DNA of 11,202 nucleotides, from the NCBI GenBank assembly GCA_021797265.1, contig JAJZZZ010000043.1, positions 1 to 11,202 on the forward strand. Reading direction: 5' to 3'. Every line of letters begins with the position of its first letter. The stretch's first letter is position 1. A model generated the notes under the pieces. It saw only the letters and a program-made list of their open reading frames with translations. It was not told where the DNA came from and ran no database searches. This document shows positions 1 through 6,360 of the stretch, piece after piece. The position numbers and the translations under genes were made by a program. This DNA comes from Thermoplasmata archaeon (GTDB taxonomy: Archaea; Thermoplasmatota; Thermoplasmata; Thermoplasmatales; Thermoplasmataceae).

Positions 1-33
1 TTAACGGGTCGACCGGCCTTGGCCTTTTACCTT
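1..33 (+). pseudogene. Possible truncated remnant of a second KDG aldolase gene
   Basis: Bases 1-24 match the reverse complement of bases 1765-1788 at 23 of 24 positions. That segment encodes the substrate-binding loop of the aldolase gene on the minus strand. Here it reads on the plus strand in the matching frame as NGSTGLG, then diverges (LLP) and meets a TAA stop at 31-33. The rest of any such gene would lie to the left of the window. It could be the 5' piece of a broken paralogue, a small inverted duplication, or an artefact at a contig end. The single mismatch argues against a simple exact fold-back. The similarity itself is seen directly; the pseudogene reading is inference. Confidence 0.4.
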
Positions 34-105
34 AAACTAAAATTAAGTATTCCGGAAGCATAAGAATTAGGTAAAGGAGATTGAACAAATCACTGGAGAA
101 GTAAC

Positions 106-1050
106 TCATGGTATCTGGAATCTTGGCAAAGTACCTTTCAACAGGACGTTAGTGATGTTTTCAACACATATTGTGTCAATGTGAAGGAATGAGTTCTCAG
201 AAAATGCAGCAATATGAGGCGTGGCTATCACATCATGCCTGGAAACCAATACATTCCCATCAGGAGGTTCTTCGTTGAATACGTCGGTTGCCACTCCGCG
301 AAGGGTTCCGTTTTCAAGTGCCTCGACTACATCCACATCTTTCAGCACTTCTCCCCTTGAGGTGTTCACCAGAAAGCTCCCTTTTTTCATAAGGGAGAGT
401 TTTTCTGCGTTTACCAGGTTAATTGTTTCCCGTGTTTTAGGGAGATGCACGGAGACAACATCACTTTCCCTGAAGAGAGTTTCAATATCCACTTTTCTGT
501 ATTTTCCGTCTTCAACATATGGATCACAGTAAATCACTTCTGCACCCATGGCTTTTAGGATCCTTGCGGTGGTTCCCCCTATGTTTCCAAGGCCCAGTAT
601 TCCAACTGTGGAATTTGCAAGGTCTTTGCCCACAAATGCCTCCCTTTCCCACGAGTTATTCTGAAGTGAATTATGCGATGCTGTGATGTTCCTCATGAGG
701 TCAAGAATGAGGCCCACTGCGAATTCCCCCACGGCCAGATGTTCTTCAGGCACAGGGGTGTTGGTTACAAGGATCCCCCTTTCCCTGCATGATAAAAGAT
801 CTATCTTGTCATAGCCTATGCCCCTTCTGGCAATGATCTTAAGATTGGATGCCTTTCTAATAACCGATGGAGTAAAATTATCAAGCCCTGCTATGACTGC
901 GTCATACTGTCCAATGATTTCCATGAGTTCCTTCTCTGAAAACCACGTCTTCTTGGTGTTCTGAGTTACCTCAAAATTCTTTCTGAGATCTTCAAGGCAT
1001 GATTTTGTAAACCAGGGTGCGGTTATTAGTACTTTCTTAAAGTGAATCAC
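106..1050 (-). CDS. D-isomer-specific 2-hydroxyacid dehydrogenase (glyoxylate/hydroxypyruvate reductase-like)
   Basis: This is an NAD(P)-dependent cytoplasmic oxidoreductase that interconverts 2-keto acids and D-2-hydroxy acids. At 314 aa it has the usual length for the family. The split catalytic domain is at the two ends, with ARRGIGYD near 74-81. The Rossmann domain lies around residues 100-280, with GLGNIG at 153-158 and Asp176 at the end of the second strand, which favours NAD(H). The catalytic triad is Arg232 (in NTSRG), Glu261 (in NEEPP) and His279 (in ATPHIAA). The start is GTG at 1050; no other start lies near the conserved N-terminus, and it overlaps the aldolase stop by 14 nt, implying coupled translation. 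It is the last gene of the four-gene minus-strand operon. By context it could act on glycolate/glyoxylate, lactate/pyruvate or glycerate/hydroxypyruvate. The family call is firm; the substrate is not known. A 3-phosphoglycerate dehydrogenase role is less likely because there is no C-terminal regulatory domain. Confidence 0.92.
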   Translation of the reverse strand: MIHFKKVLITAPWFTKSCLEDLRKNFEVTQNTKKTWFSEKELMEIIGQYDAVIAGLDNFTPSVIRKASNLKIIARRGIGYDKIDLLSCRERGILVTNTPVPEEHLAVGEFAVGLILDLMRNITASHNSLQNNSWEREAFVGKDLANSTVGILGLGNIGGTTARILKAMGAEVIYCDPYVEDGKYRKVDIETLFRESDVVSVHLPKTRETINLVNAEKLSLMKKGSFLVNTSRGEVLKDVDVVEALENGTLRGVATDVFNEEPPDGNVLVSRHDVIATPHIAAFSENSFLHIDTICVENITNVLLKGTLPRFQIP

Positions 1051-1903
1051 CTTTTGGAAGCACCTTTTTCACTTCCTGCGAAAGAGATTTCTTCTCCTCT
1101 TCTCCAAGAGGGAAGATTGGGGGCCTGGGTTCTCCCGCAGAGTATGAATGCAAAATTTCAACCATGGAGTAATTGGCACTCCACTGGCCGTATTTCTTCA
1201 CAACGTTTGTTACTTCCTGAACCAGCCTTTGAGCTTTCATGCCAGCTTCATCACCATAATGGTCCACGAGGTTCCTCAGAATTCCGGGGATATAGTTGCC
1301 GCTCCCTCCAACTGCGCCATCAAGACCGGACCTTAACGCAGACATAATGAGCGGATCAGGGCCGCAGAATACCTTGAATTCAGGTTCCGTATTCCACTTG
1401 ATTTCCAGCATGTGGTTTATATCCGGTACAGTGTCCTTTATCCCAATGACATTGGCACCAGAGGAGAGGATCTTCCTGACCATGGCGGCATTGATGTCAT
1501 AACCTGTTGTCAGCGGAAAGTTGTAAAGATAAGTAGGGTAAACTTCTGATATGGCTTTGAAATACCTGATGAGCCAGTTTTCAGGCAGGCGTGGATAATA
1601 ATAAGGTGGAAGCGAGGCAATAGCATGAACTCCAAATTTCGACGCTTCTCTTGCAAGCGTAAGAGATTCATCAAGGTTCAGTCCACCTACCTGAACTATC
1701 ACTTTCTCCGGAATATCCTGGAAAGCATGGAGTACCTGCAATCTCTCTTCAAGGTTCATTGAAGGGCCAAGGCCGGTGGACCCGTTAAGGAAGATGAAGT
1801 CTACGCCTTTCTTCAGCAGATAATCTGAGTGCAATCTCAATTTTTCAACTGACAGCCTTCCATTTTCAAATGGTGTAACAACTGGAACAATCAATTCATG
1901 CAT
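1037..1903 (-). CDS. kdgA: 2-keto-3-deoxygluconate (KDG) aldolase, DHDPS/NAL family
   Basis: This class I aldolase cleaves 2-keto-3-deoxy sugar acids to pyruvate and an aldehyde (glyceraldehyde from KDG). It is a TIM barrel of 288 aa from the chosen start. Numbered from that start, the substrate loop GSTG is at 41-44, the catalytic Tyr is Tyr127 (in LYNFP) and the Schiff-base Lys is Lys156 (in GIKD). From memory the Sulfolobus solfataricus enzyme has Tyr130 and Lys155. The C-terminal PRPPIFPL stretch and the YYYPRLPE and TTGYDI stretches also resemble that enzyme. The start is ATG at 1903: the protein then begins MHELIVPVVTPF as in relatives, and GGTGG lies 6 nt upstream. A TTG at 1939 would add 12 residues and a 44-nt overlap. 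The ATG overlaps the preceding stop by 8 nt. Relatives often accept several sugar stereoisomers and also shorter keto-deoxy acids, so hexose, pentose or deoxyhexose substrates are all possible. Confidence 0.93.
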   Translation of the reverse strand: MHELIVPVVTPFENGRLSVEKLRLHSDYLLKKGVDFIFLNGSTGLGPSMNLEERLQVLHAFQDIPEKVIVQVGGLNLDESLTLAREASKFGVHAIASLPPYYYPRLPENWLIRYFKAISEVYPTYLYNFPLTTGYDINAAMVRKILSSGANVIGIKDTVPDINHMLEIKWNTEPEFKVFCGPDPLIMSALRSGLDGAVGGSGNYIPGILRNLVDHYGDEAGMKAQRLVQEVTNVVKKYGQWSANYSMVEILHSYSAGEPRPPIFPLGEEEKKSLSQEVKKVLPKGDSL

Positions 1904-2630
1904 TGAAAACCACCGGGCTGTCTGATGCAGTCTTTCCAAAGGTTAAGACTGTGTTAACTTCCTGTTCTTCGCGCAATATTATGTCCACGCTGTCAAGTTC
2001 CGCATATCCCTGGTCAGTAAAGGGGGCGTCGTGACCGGGAATAATGAGATCAGGTTTCAATGACTTAATCTTGCTGACACTTTCCCTGGCCATAGCTTCA
2101 TTGTAGAATGCAAGGTCAGGCATGCCCCTGCGGTAAGCCCTGAGGTTTGGAATGGCATCCCCGGTCATTATTGTGTGGCTATGCCCATCCTTGGCAGATA
2201 CAGCAACGTGACCTGGAGTATGTCCAGGAGTGTAAACAATGGAAACATTTGGTGTGATCTTGTAGCCATCACTGACCGTAAGGACGTTCAAGGATGACAG
2301 ATAACTCTTGAATGCTGGAGTTATGCCATCTGGTACCCCCGATAGGGTTCCTTTCTCCATCTCATCAACTCCCACAATGATTTGGGCATTTGGAAAGAGA
2401 TCCACATTGAAACAGTGGTCCCAGTTGAGATGTGTAAGTACTACAGTGTCAATATCCTTGCACTGCACACCAGCCCTGTTCATCTCCCTAAGCAAGGGGT
2501 CCCTGATTCCAAAATGGCCAACGTCTACGAGTATCCTCCGGGTATCTTCAATCAGGACTACGCCTGCGGCCCCCATGGTCCCATAGGAACTCCTTATGCC
2601 TGCTCCCTTGAGGATTCTCTTTATGTTCAC
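1896..2630 (-). CDS. Metallo-beta-lactamase-fold hydrolase, candidate sugar lactonase
   Basis: A 244-aa metal-dependent hydrolase resembling the N-acyl homoserine lactonase branch of the MBL superfamily. The metal motif THLNWDH is at 66-72 (His67, Asp71, His72), with Asn69 where the second His of HxHxDH is usual. Further ligands are His137 in TPGHTPGH, Asp158 in TGDA and His200 in PGHD. There is no signal peptide, so it is likely cytoplasmic. The start is GTG at 2630, overlapping the dehydratase stop by 4 nt (GTGA), a typical coupled junction. Because it lies between an aldonate dehydratase and a keto-deoxy acid aldolase, the best guess is hydrolysis of the aldonolactone made by a sugar dehydrogenase, a step usually done by SMP-30-type lactonases. 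The fold is clear from motifs; the lactonase role is inference from context. Alternatives are another ester or thioester hydrolase. Confidence 0.88.
   Translation of the reverse strand: MNIKRILKGAGIRSSYGTMGAAGVVLIEDTRRILVDVGHFGIRDPLLREMNRAGVQCKDIDTVVLTHLNWDHCFNVDLFPNAQIIVGVDEMEKGTLSGVPDGITPAFKSYLSSLNVLTVSDGYKITPNVSIVYTPGHTPGHVAVSAKDGHSHTIMTGDAIPNLRAYRRGMPDLAFYNEAMARESVSKIKSLKPDLIIPGHDAPFTDQGYAELDSVDIILREEQEVNTVLTFGKTASDSPVVFNA
1910..1914 (-). promoter_or_regulatory. Ribosome binding site deciding the aldolase start
   Basis: On the minus strand GGTGG lies 6 nt before ATG 1903. It matches the archaeal Shine-Dalgarno core (GGAGGTGA type). It sits inside the end of the upstream MBL-fold gene and supports 1903 over the TTG at 1939. 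Confidence 0.5.
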
Positions 2631-3772
2631 TTCTTGACATCCCCGTGGTACTTGTATTCCTCACTGAAGTATTCGAGGTGCATCTTCTTGTAAGGATACT
2701 TTGTGAGCGCTTCCTCATTGATCTCTATTCCAAGCCCAGGTTTTTTGCTGGGATATATATACCCGTCCTTGAGGGTGAAATATTCCTTAATCAAGTCGTG
2801 CCTTACTGTCTCAGCGTCCAGCCAGAATTCCAGGATAAGGGCATTGGGCATGGTTACAAGTGCATTGAGTGACGCGGCTGTTGCAACAGGCCCATTTGGA
2901 TTGTGGGGTGCAACTGTGACGTAATTCACGTTTGCCATAGCGCCAACCTCTACTAGGGGCAATATGCCACCCATATGGCACACATCTGGTTGTATTATGT
3001 CTGCAGACCTGTTTGCCAGCAGTTCCCAGAACCTGTTCCTTGATATGATCCTCTCCCCTGTGGCAATGGGCACCGGGGAATCCGCACGGACTTCACCCAT
3101 TGAAAGGATATCTTCTTCAGGCACAGGTTCCTCAAACCAGAATGGATCATATTCTGCGATTTCAGTTGCTATTTTTATTGCAGTTCTGGTATTGAATCTG
3201 CCATGTGCTTCTATCATCAGGTCAACGTCTTCGCCCACACTGTCCCTTATTGATTTAATCCTGCTCTTGGCTCCATCGAGCTGTTTCCTTGTGATAGTTG
3301 GCCCCGCTCCACCGAATGGGTCAAACTTCAGCGCATAGAATCCTCTTTCAACGGTTTTTACAGCTGCCTTGCCATATTCGTCCGGGTTTGCATTTCCGGA
3401 AATAAAACCATTGCCGTATACCTTGACCTTCTCAACTGCTTTCCCGCCGAGCATTGCATAAACTGGTTTGTTTGCTGATTTTGCAGCGGCATCCCAGAGA
3501 GCCTGTTCAATAGCACTCTGTGCAGTGGACAGAATGGGCCCGTTTCTCCAGAAGAAGTTTCTTACAAAAAAGTTGGTAATTTCTGTGATTTCCAGTTCCC
3601 TGCCTATTAAGAATGGTTTCAAGTCGTTGACAGCTGATTCTATGGTCTTCTCAAAATCTCCAAGTGTCCCTTCCCCATATCCAACTATACCATCGTCAGT
3701 GGTTACCTGGACTATTACAAAATTCCTCCATACCGCTGCCGCGTAGAACGTCTTGATGTCCTTTATTTTCAT
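2627..3772 (-). CDS. Enolase-superfamily (mandelate racemase/muconate lactonizing) aldonate dehydratase, gluconate/galactonate dehydratase-like
   Basis: A Mg-dependent enzyme expected to dehydrate an aldonic acid to a 2-keto-3-deoxy acid. At 381 aa it is almost the length of E. coli galactonate dehydratase (DgoD). The lid domain covers about 1-120 and the barrel about 125-365. Metal ligands are Glu188 (in IEAHGRFN), Glu214 (in FEEP) and Glu240 (in TGER). Catalytic His190 and His290 (in APHN), with Asp263 (in QPD) and Glu315, fall at a constant +5 offset from DgoD numbering as I recall it. Glu rather than Asp at the first ligand, and ALKFDPFG near 147-154, recall Sulfolobus gluconate dehydratase. 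The start is ATG 3772. It is the first gene of the operon, with a TATA-like box about 24 nt upstream and no Shine-Dalgarno, so probably leaderless. It feeds the aldolase two genes downstream. Subfamily is confident; the exact sugar acid (gluconate, galactonate, a pentonate, fuconate or rhamnonate) cannot be decided. Confidence 0.92.
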   Translation of the reverse strand: MKIKDIKTFYAAAVWRNFVIVQVTTDDGIVGYGEGTLGDFEKTIESAVNDLKPFLIGRELEITEITNFFVRNFFWRNGPILSTAQSAIEQALWDAAAKSANKPVYAMLGGKAVEKVKVYGNGFISGNANPDEYGKAAVKTVERGFYALKFDPFGGAGPTITRKQLDGAKSRIKSIRDSVGEDVDLMIEAHGRFNTRTAIKIATEIAEYDPFWFEEPVPEEDILSMGEVRADSPVPIATGERIISRNRFWELLANRSADIIQPDVCHMGGILPLVEVGAMANVNYVTVAPHNPNGPVATAASLNALVTMPNALILEFWLDAETVRHDLIKEYFTLKDGYIYPSKKPGLGIEINEEALTKYPYKKMHLEYFSEEYKYHGDVKK

Positions 3773-3786
3773 GAATAGGAAATACT

Positions 3787-3819
3787 TTCAAGATATTAAG
3801 AAATTTTGTATTCAAGATA
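3787..3819. repeat. Pair of 9-bp direct repeats in the divergent promoter, possible operator
   Basis: TTCAAGATA occurs at 3787-3795 and again at 3811-3819, with 24 bp between starts (a little over two helical turns). The left copy overlaps the predicted TATA box of the leftward operon. The right copy lies in a short palindrome, GTAT-N5-ATAC (3808-3820). Placement over the core promoter suggests a binding site for a regulator, but no regulator gene is in the window. Confidence 0.4.
3792..3799 (-). promoter_or_regulatory. Predicted TATA box of the leftward catabolic operon
   Basis: Minus-strand reading TTAATATC is centred about 24 nt before ATG 3772, the spacing expected for a leaderless archaeal transcript; no Shine-Dalgarno precedes that ATG. 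A second candidate box (CATATATTTT, 3824-3833) would instead give a 5' leader of about 30 nt. The site is predicted only by position and composition. Confidence 0.45.
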
Positions 3820-3845
3820 CCCTAAAATATATGTCAAAACTAAAG

Positions 3846-3853
3846 TTTAATAT
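3846..3853 (+). promoter_or_regulatory. Predicted TATA box of the rightward aldehyde dehydrogenase gene
   Basis: TTTAATAT is centred about 24 nt before ATG 3872 and is preceded by an A-rich stretch that could serve as the TFB element. No Shine-Dalgarno precedes 3872, so transcription probably starts at or next to the ATG. The same core (TTAATAT) is seen in the opposite promoter. Confidence 0.5.
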
Positions 3854-3871
3854 TCACAAGAATATAATGAT

Positions 3872-5329
3872 ATGATAAAAATGCCTGATAATATTGCTGG
3901 AGGAAGAAATTCACAATTGGCAACCAAGGATGTAATAAATCCTTCAACCATGGAAGTGGTCGGCAGTGTTCCAATGATGACCCTGGATGAAGTCAGGGGA
4001 AGCATTGACAAGGCACATGAAACTTTTCAATCTTATTCCAGGCTGCCATCGAGCAAAAGGAGAAGCTTCTTTAAAAAAGCGGCAGAACTCATAGACAAGG
4101 ACCTGGAAAGGTTAGCCCAGCTCATGTCGGCAGAAATAGGCCGCCCTATCAAGAGTGCAAGGGGAGAGGTGAAGCGTGCAGGCTTTATCCTGGAATCCTG
4201 CGCAAACGAGATTGAAAACATATCCAAGGGTTCATTTGTCCCCCTTGATATTTATGAATATCCTGGTGGCAATGACAACAGATTCGCAATCACAGTAAGG
4301 GAACCCATGGGCGTGATTGCCTCCATTACTCCCTTCAATTTTCCAGCGGTAAGCTTTGTTCATAAAGTTGGGGCAGCCCTTGCCGTGGGAAACACAGTTG
4401 TGCACAAGCCTACAATTTCCGCTCCACTAACACAGATTGAAATTGCGAAAATTATGATCAGGAGCGGATTTCCAGCTGGATCAATCAATGTTCTTACTGG
4501 CAACTCAAGCATGATCGGAAAGGAACTCACAGAGAACGGGAAGATTCGACTAATCAGCTTCACCGGTTCGTCGAATGTGGGACTTGAAATTGCATCCAAA
4601 GCAATGCTCAGAGGAATAAGGGCCATAATGGAACTCGGAGGCAGTGATGCCGAGATTATCTTGGATGATGCCGATCTGGAGAAAGCCGTTGACTCAGCAG
4701 TATTCGGCAGGTATGACTACGCTGGCCAATTCTGCAATTCCACAAAGAGGCTCATTGTAAACACCAGGGTCGCAGATAAAGTTGAATCCATGCTATTGGA
4801 GAGAATAAGGAAACTGAAAGTTGGGAACGCAAAGGAAGAATCCACTGATGTGGGCCCCCTTATAAACAAGGATTCAGTTGCCAAAATGCATGATTTCGTG
4901 CAGGACTCCATTTCCAAGGGGGGCAGGTTACTATTCCAGGGTGAAGCTCCGAAGACAGGAACTTTCTTCCCACCTACTCTTATTCAGACGGTCAATGATG
5001 ACCCAAAGATCCTTACAGACGAGGTTTTCGGCCCTGTTCTGCCCATCAGGGTTGTAAATGACGATGCGGAGGCCATGAAAATCGTGAACAGTTCGAGATA
5101 TGGCCTTAATGCCTCCATCTACTCATCAGACTTTTCAAGGGCTTACAGGCTCGCAAGGTCTCTTGAAGTGGGAACAGTAGTTATAAATGATACAACCAGA
5201 CTCAGGTGGGACAATCTTCCCTTTGGAGGGCCTAAATTAAGTGGAATAGGAAGAGAGTCCGTTCATGATACAATGACTGAAATGACAGAGGCGAAAGTGA
5301 TAAGCTACACTCTTGGCGGGAAAAATTAG
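3872..5329 (+). CDS. Aldehyde dehydrogenase (glyceraldehyde/lactaldehyde/glycolaldehyde dehydrogenase candidate)
   Basis: A cytoplasmic NAD(P)-dependent aldehyde dehydrogenase oxidising an aldehyde to its acid. Its 485 aa cover the whole family fold. Key residues are Asn156 (in PFNFP), Lys179 (in VHKPT), the FTGSSNVG cofactor loop at 230-237, general base Glu254 (in MELGG), nucleophile Cys288 (in QFCNS) and Glu384 (in EVFGP). Three residues after Lys179, where NAD-preferring members usually have Glu, there is Ile182; this suggests NADP, as reported for Thermoplasma glyceraldehyde dehydrogenase. The start is ATG 3872, placed for leaderless transcription; ATG 3881 is an alternative that loses three residues. 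It is divergent from the dehydratase-aldolase operon and 19 nt ahead of the SDR start. The likely role is oxidation of the aldehyde released by the aldolase. Family certain, substrate inferred. Confidence 0.93.
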   Translation: MIKMPDNIAGGRNSQLATKDVINPSTMEVVGSVPMMTLDEVRGSIDKAHETFQSYSRLPSSKRRSFFKKAAELIDKDLERLAQLMSAEIGRPIKSARGEVKRAGFILESCANEIENISKGSFVPLDIYEYPGGNDNRFAITVREPMGVIASITPFNFPAVSFVHKVGAALAVGNTVVHKPTISAPLTQIEIAKIMIRSGFPAGSINVLTGNSSMIGKELTENGKIRLISFTGSSNVGLEIASKAMLRGIRAIMELGGSDAEIILDDADLEKAVDSAVFGRYDYAGQFCNSTKRLIVNTRVADKVESMLLERIRKLKVGNAKEESTDVGPLINKDSVAKMHDFVQDSISKGGRLLFQGEAPKTGTFFPPTLIQTVNDDPKILTDEVFGPVLPIRVVNDDAEAMKIVNSSRYGLNASIYSSDFSRAYRLARSLEVGTVVINDTTRLRWDNLPFGGPKLSGIGRESVHDTMTEMTEAKVISYTLGGKN

Positions 5330-5332
5330 GAC

Positions 5333-5341
5333 AAAGGTTGG
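5333..5341 (+). promoter_or_regulatory. Ribosome binding site deciding the SDR start
   Basis: AAAGGTTGG lies 7 nt before ATG 5349 and loosely matches the archaeal Shine-Dalgarno sequence. It favours that ATG over an in-frame TTG at 5313 inside the previous gene. Confidence 0.4.
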
Positions 5342-5348
5342 AATTAAT

Positions 5349-6122
5349 ATGACACTTGAAGGAAAAACAGTAATAATAACGGGCGGAACCCATGGAATCG
5401 GGGAAGAAACAGCTATTTTATTTGCTTCCAGGGGAGCAAGGGTTGCAATAATCGGCAGAGACGAGAAGAAAGCTTCAGAGATAGTAAAGCAGTCAAAGGG
5501 AAACGTAGAGTTCCTCAGATGTGATTTGAGTGACAGGAAACAGCTTCTGGATCTTTGCAAGACCATAGAAGCCAAATACGATCGTATTGACGTACTCATT
5601 AACAACGCTTCCAGGAACTCAAGGTTCAATGTTCTGAATCTTGAGGCTGATGAGTGGGATAGAATGATCGAACTCAACATGACATCGGTATTCCTTCTCA
5701 CCAAGACAGTAGCAGGTAAAATGGTTAAGAAGGGAACCAAGGGCAAAATTATCAATATAGGGGCTGTACAGTCATTCTTCCCTCTTGATTCGTCATTTTC
5801 ATATTCAAGTGTCAAGGGGGCGCTGCGGTCAATGACTAAGAGCATGGCTGTGGACCTCTCCCCTCATGGGATACTTGTAACACTGGTAATGCCCGGCCCA
5901 ATTTATGCCAAAGCTGACAGTGATGAACCCAGTGGTGACCTAGATTCCCGGGCAGCAACACTGGTTGGGAGAATGGGGCGCAAGTCTGAGGTCGCGGAAC
6001 TGCTTGAATTCCTCTCTTCAGACAGAAACACCTTCATGACGGGCAACGAGATTGTAATCGACGGTGGGAGAACTATTTCCCGAAAGCCGGATCCATCTGA
6101 AATCAGGGAGGATGTCATTTAA
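5349..6122 (+). CDS. Short-chain dehydrogenase/reductase, candidate aldose 1-dehydrogenase
   Basis: A classical SDR of 257 aa with a Rossmann fold. Cofactor motif TGGTHGIG is at 11-18. Strand 2 ends IIGRD with Arg37 rather than Asp, suggesting NADP(H). NNAS is at 85-88. The catalytic set is Asn110, Ser142, Tyr152 and Lys156 (YSSVK), followed by PGPI. The start is ATG 5349, giving MTLEGKTVIIT, the normal SDR N-terminus; an earlier TTG at 5313 would overlap the aldehyde dehydrogenase. It lies 19 nt after that gene, so they are probably one transcript. SDR-type sugar dehydrogenases (for example for D-mannose and L-rhamnose) are known in Thermoplasma, and oxidation of an aldose to its lactone is the missing first step of the pathway here. 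Alternatives are a keto-deoxy acid dehydrogenase or an acyl-carrier-protein-type ketoreductase. Family sure, role inferred. Confidence 0.9.
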   Translation: MTLEGKTVIITGGTHGIGEETAILFASRGARVAIIGRDEKKASEIVKQSKGNVEFLRCDLSDRKQLLDLCKTIEAKYDRIDVLINNASRNSRFNVLNLEADEWDRMIELNMTSVFLLTKTVAGKMVKKGTKGKIINIGAVQSFFPLDSSFSYSSVKGALRSMTKSMAVDLSPHGILVTLVMPGPIYAKADSDEPSGDLDSRAATLVGRMGRKSEVAELLEFLSSDRNTFMTGNEIVIDGGRTISRKPDPSEIREDVI

Positions 6123-6133
6123 TATAGCATTCT

Positions 6134-6192
6134 ATCAGCTTTTTTCACAAAGGGCCAGTGGATTAAATTCTATGTGTGCCTTGAAAGCTGAT
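6134..6192. repeat. 9-bp inverted repeat in the SDR-ATPase intergenic region
   Basis: ATCAGCTTT (6134-6142) and AAAGCTGAT (6184-6192) are perfect inverted copies with 41 nt between them. The gap 6123-6360 (238 nt) otherwise shows no coding frame, no tRNA and no clear RNA gene. Near its right end, AT-rich sequence at 6328-6344 could be a promoter, and GGAG at 6346-6349 could be the ribosome site of the next gene. The function of the repeat is unknown and could be chance. Confidence 0.3.
6140..6145 (+). terminator. Possible T-tract terminator after the SDR gene
   Basis: A run of six T begins 18 nt after the SDR stop. Short T runs can terminate archaeal RNA polymerase without a hairpin. It is a weak candidate; transcription could continue to the ABC ATPase gene. 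Confidence 0.3.
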
Positions 6193-6360
6193 CGGCACTC
6201 AATAGCAAAAGGGGCATTAACTAGCGAATAGATGAGAATGCCAGTAAAGCAAATAACTATTGACTGCTATTTAGAATGGATATCGTGCGCATGAAACAGG
6301 CAGAAGCCCGGGGTGAGAATCCTGCCATTAAAAGTGATAAAATAAGGAGTTAGAATAGAG

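Noticed and set aside
1..24. GC-rich start with a SalI site and repeated GGCC, looking like a cloning linker
   Set aside because: It matches the aldolase gene at 1765-1788 almost perfectly, which explains it better than vector sequence.
1..63. Frame 1 open to TAA at 61-63, possibly the C-terminus of a plus-strand gene
   Set aside because: Only 20 residues with no recognisable motif; the aldolase-like frame explains the first 24 bases better.
5237..5845. 202-residue minus-strand open frame
   Set aside because: Antisense to the aldehyde dehydrogenase end and the SDR, with low-complexity Ser/Leu composition; a shadow frame.
6205..6285. C/D-box-like small RNA (AGATGAG and GACTGC motifs)
   Set aside because: Box sequences deviate from consensus and no matching D box at proper spacing is visible.
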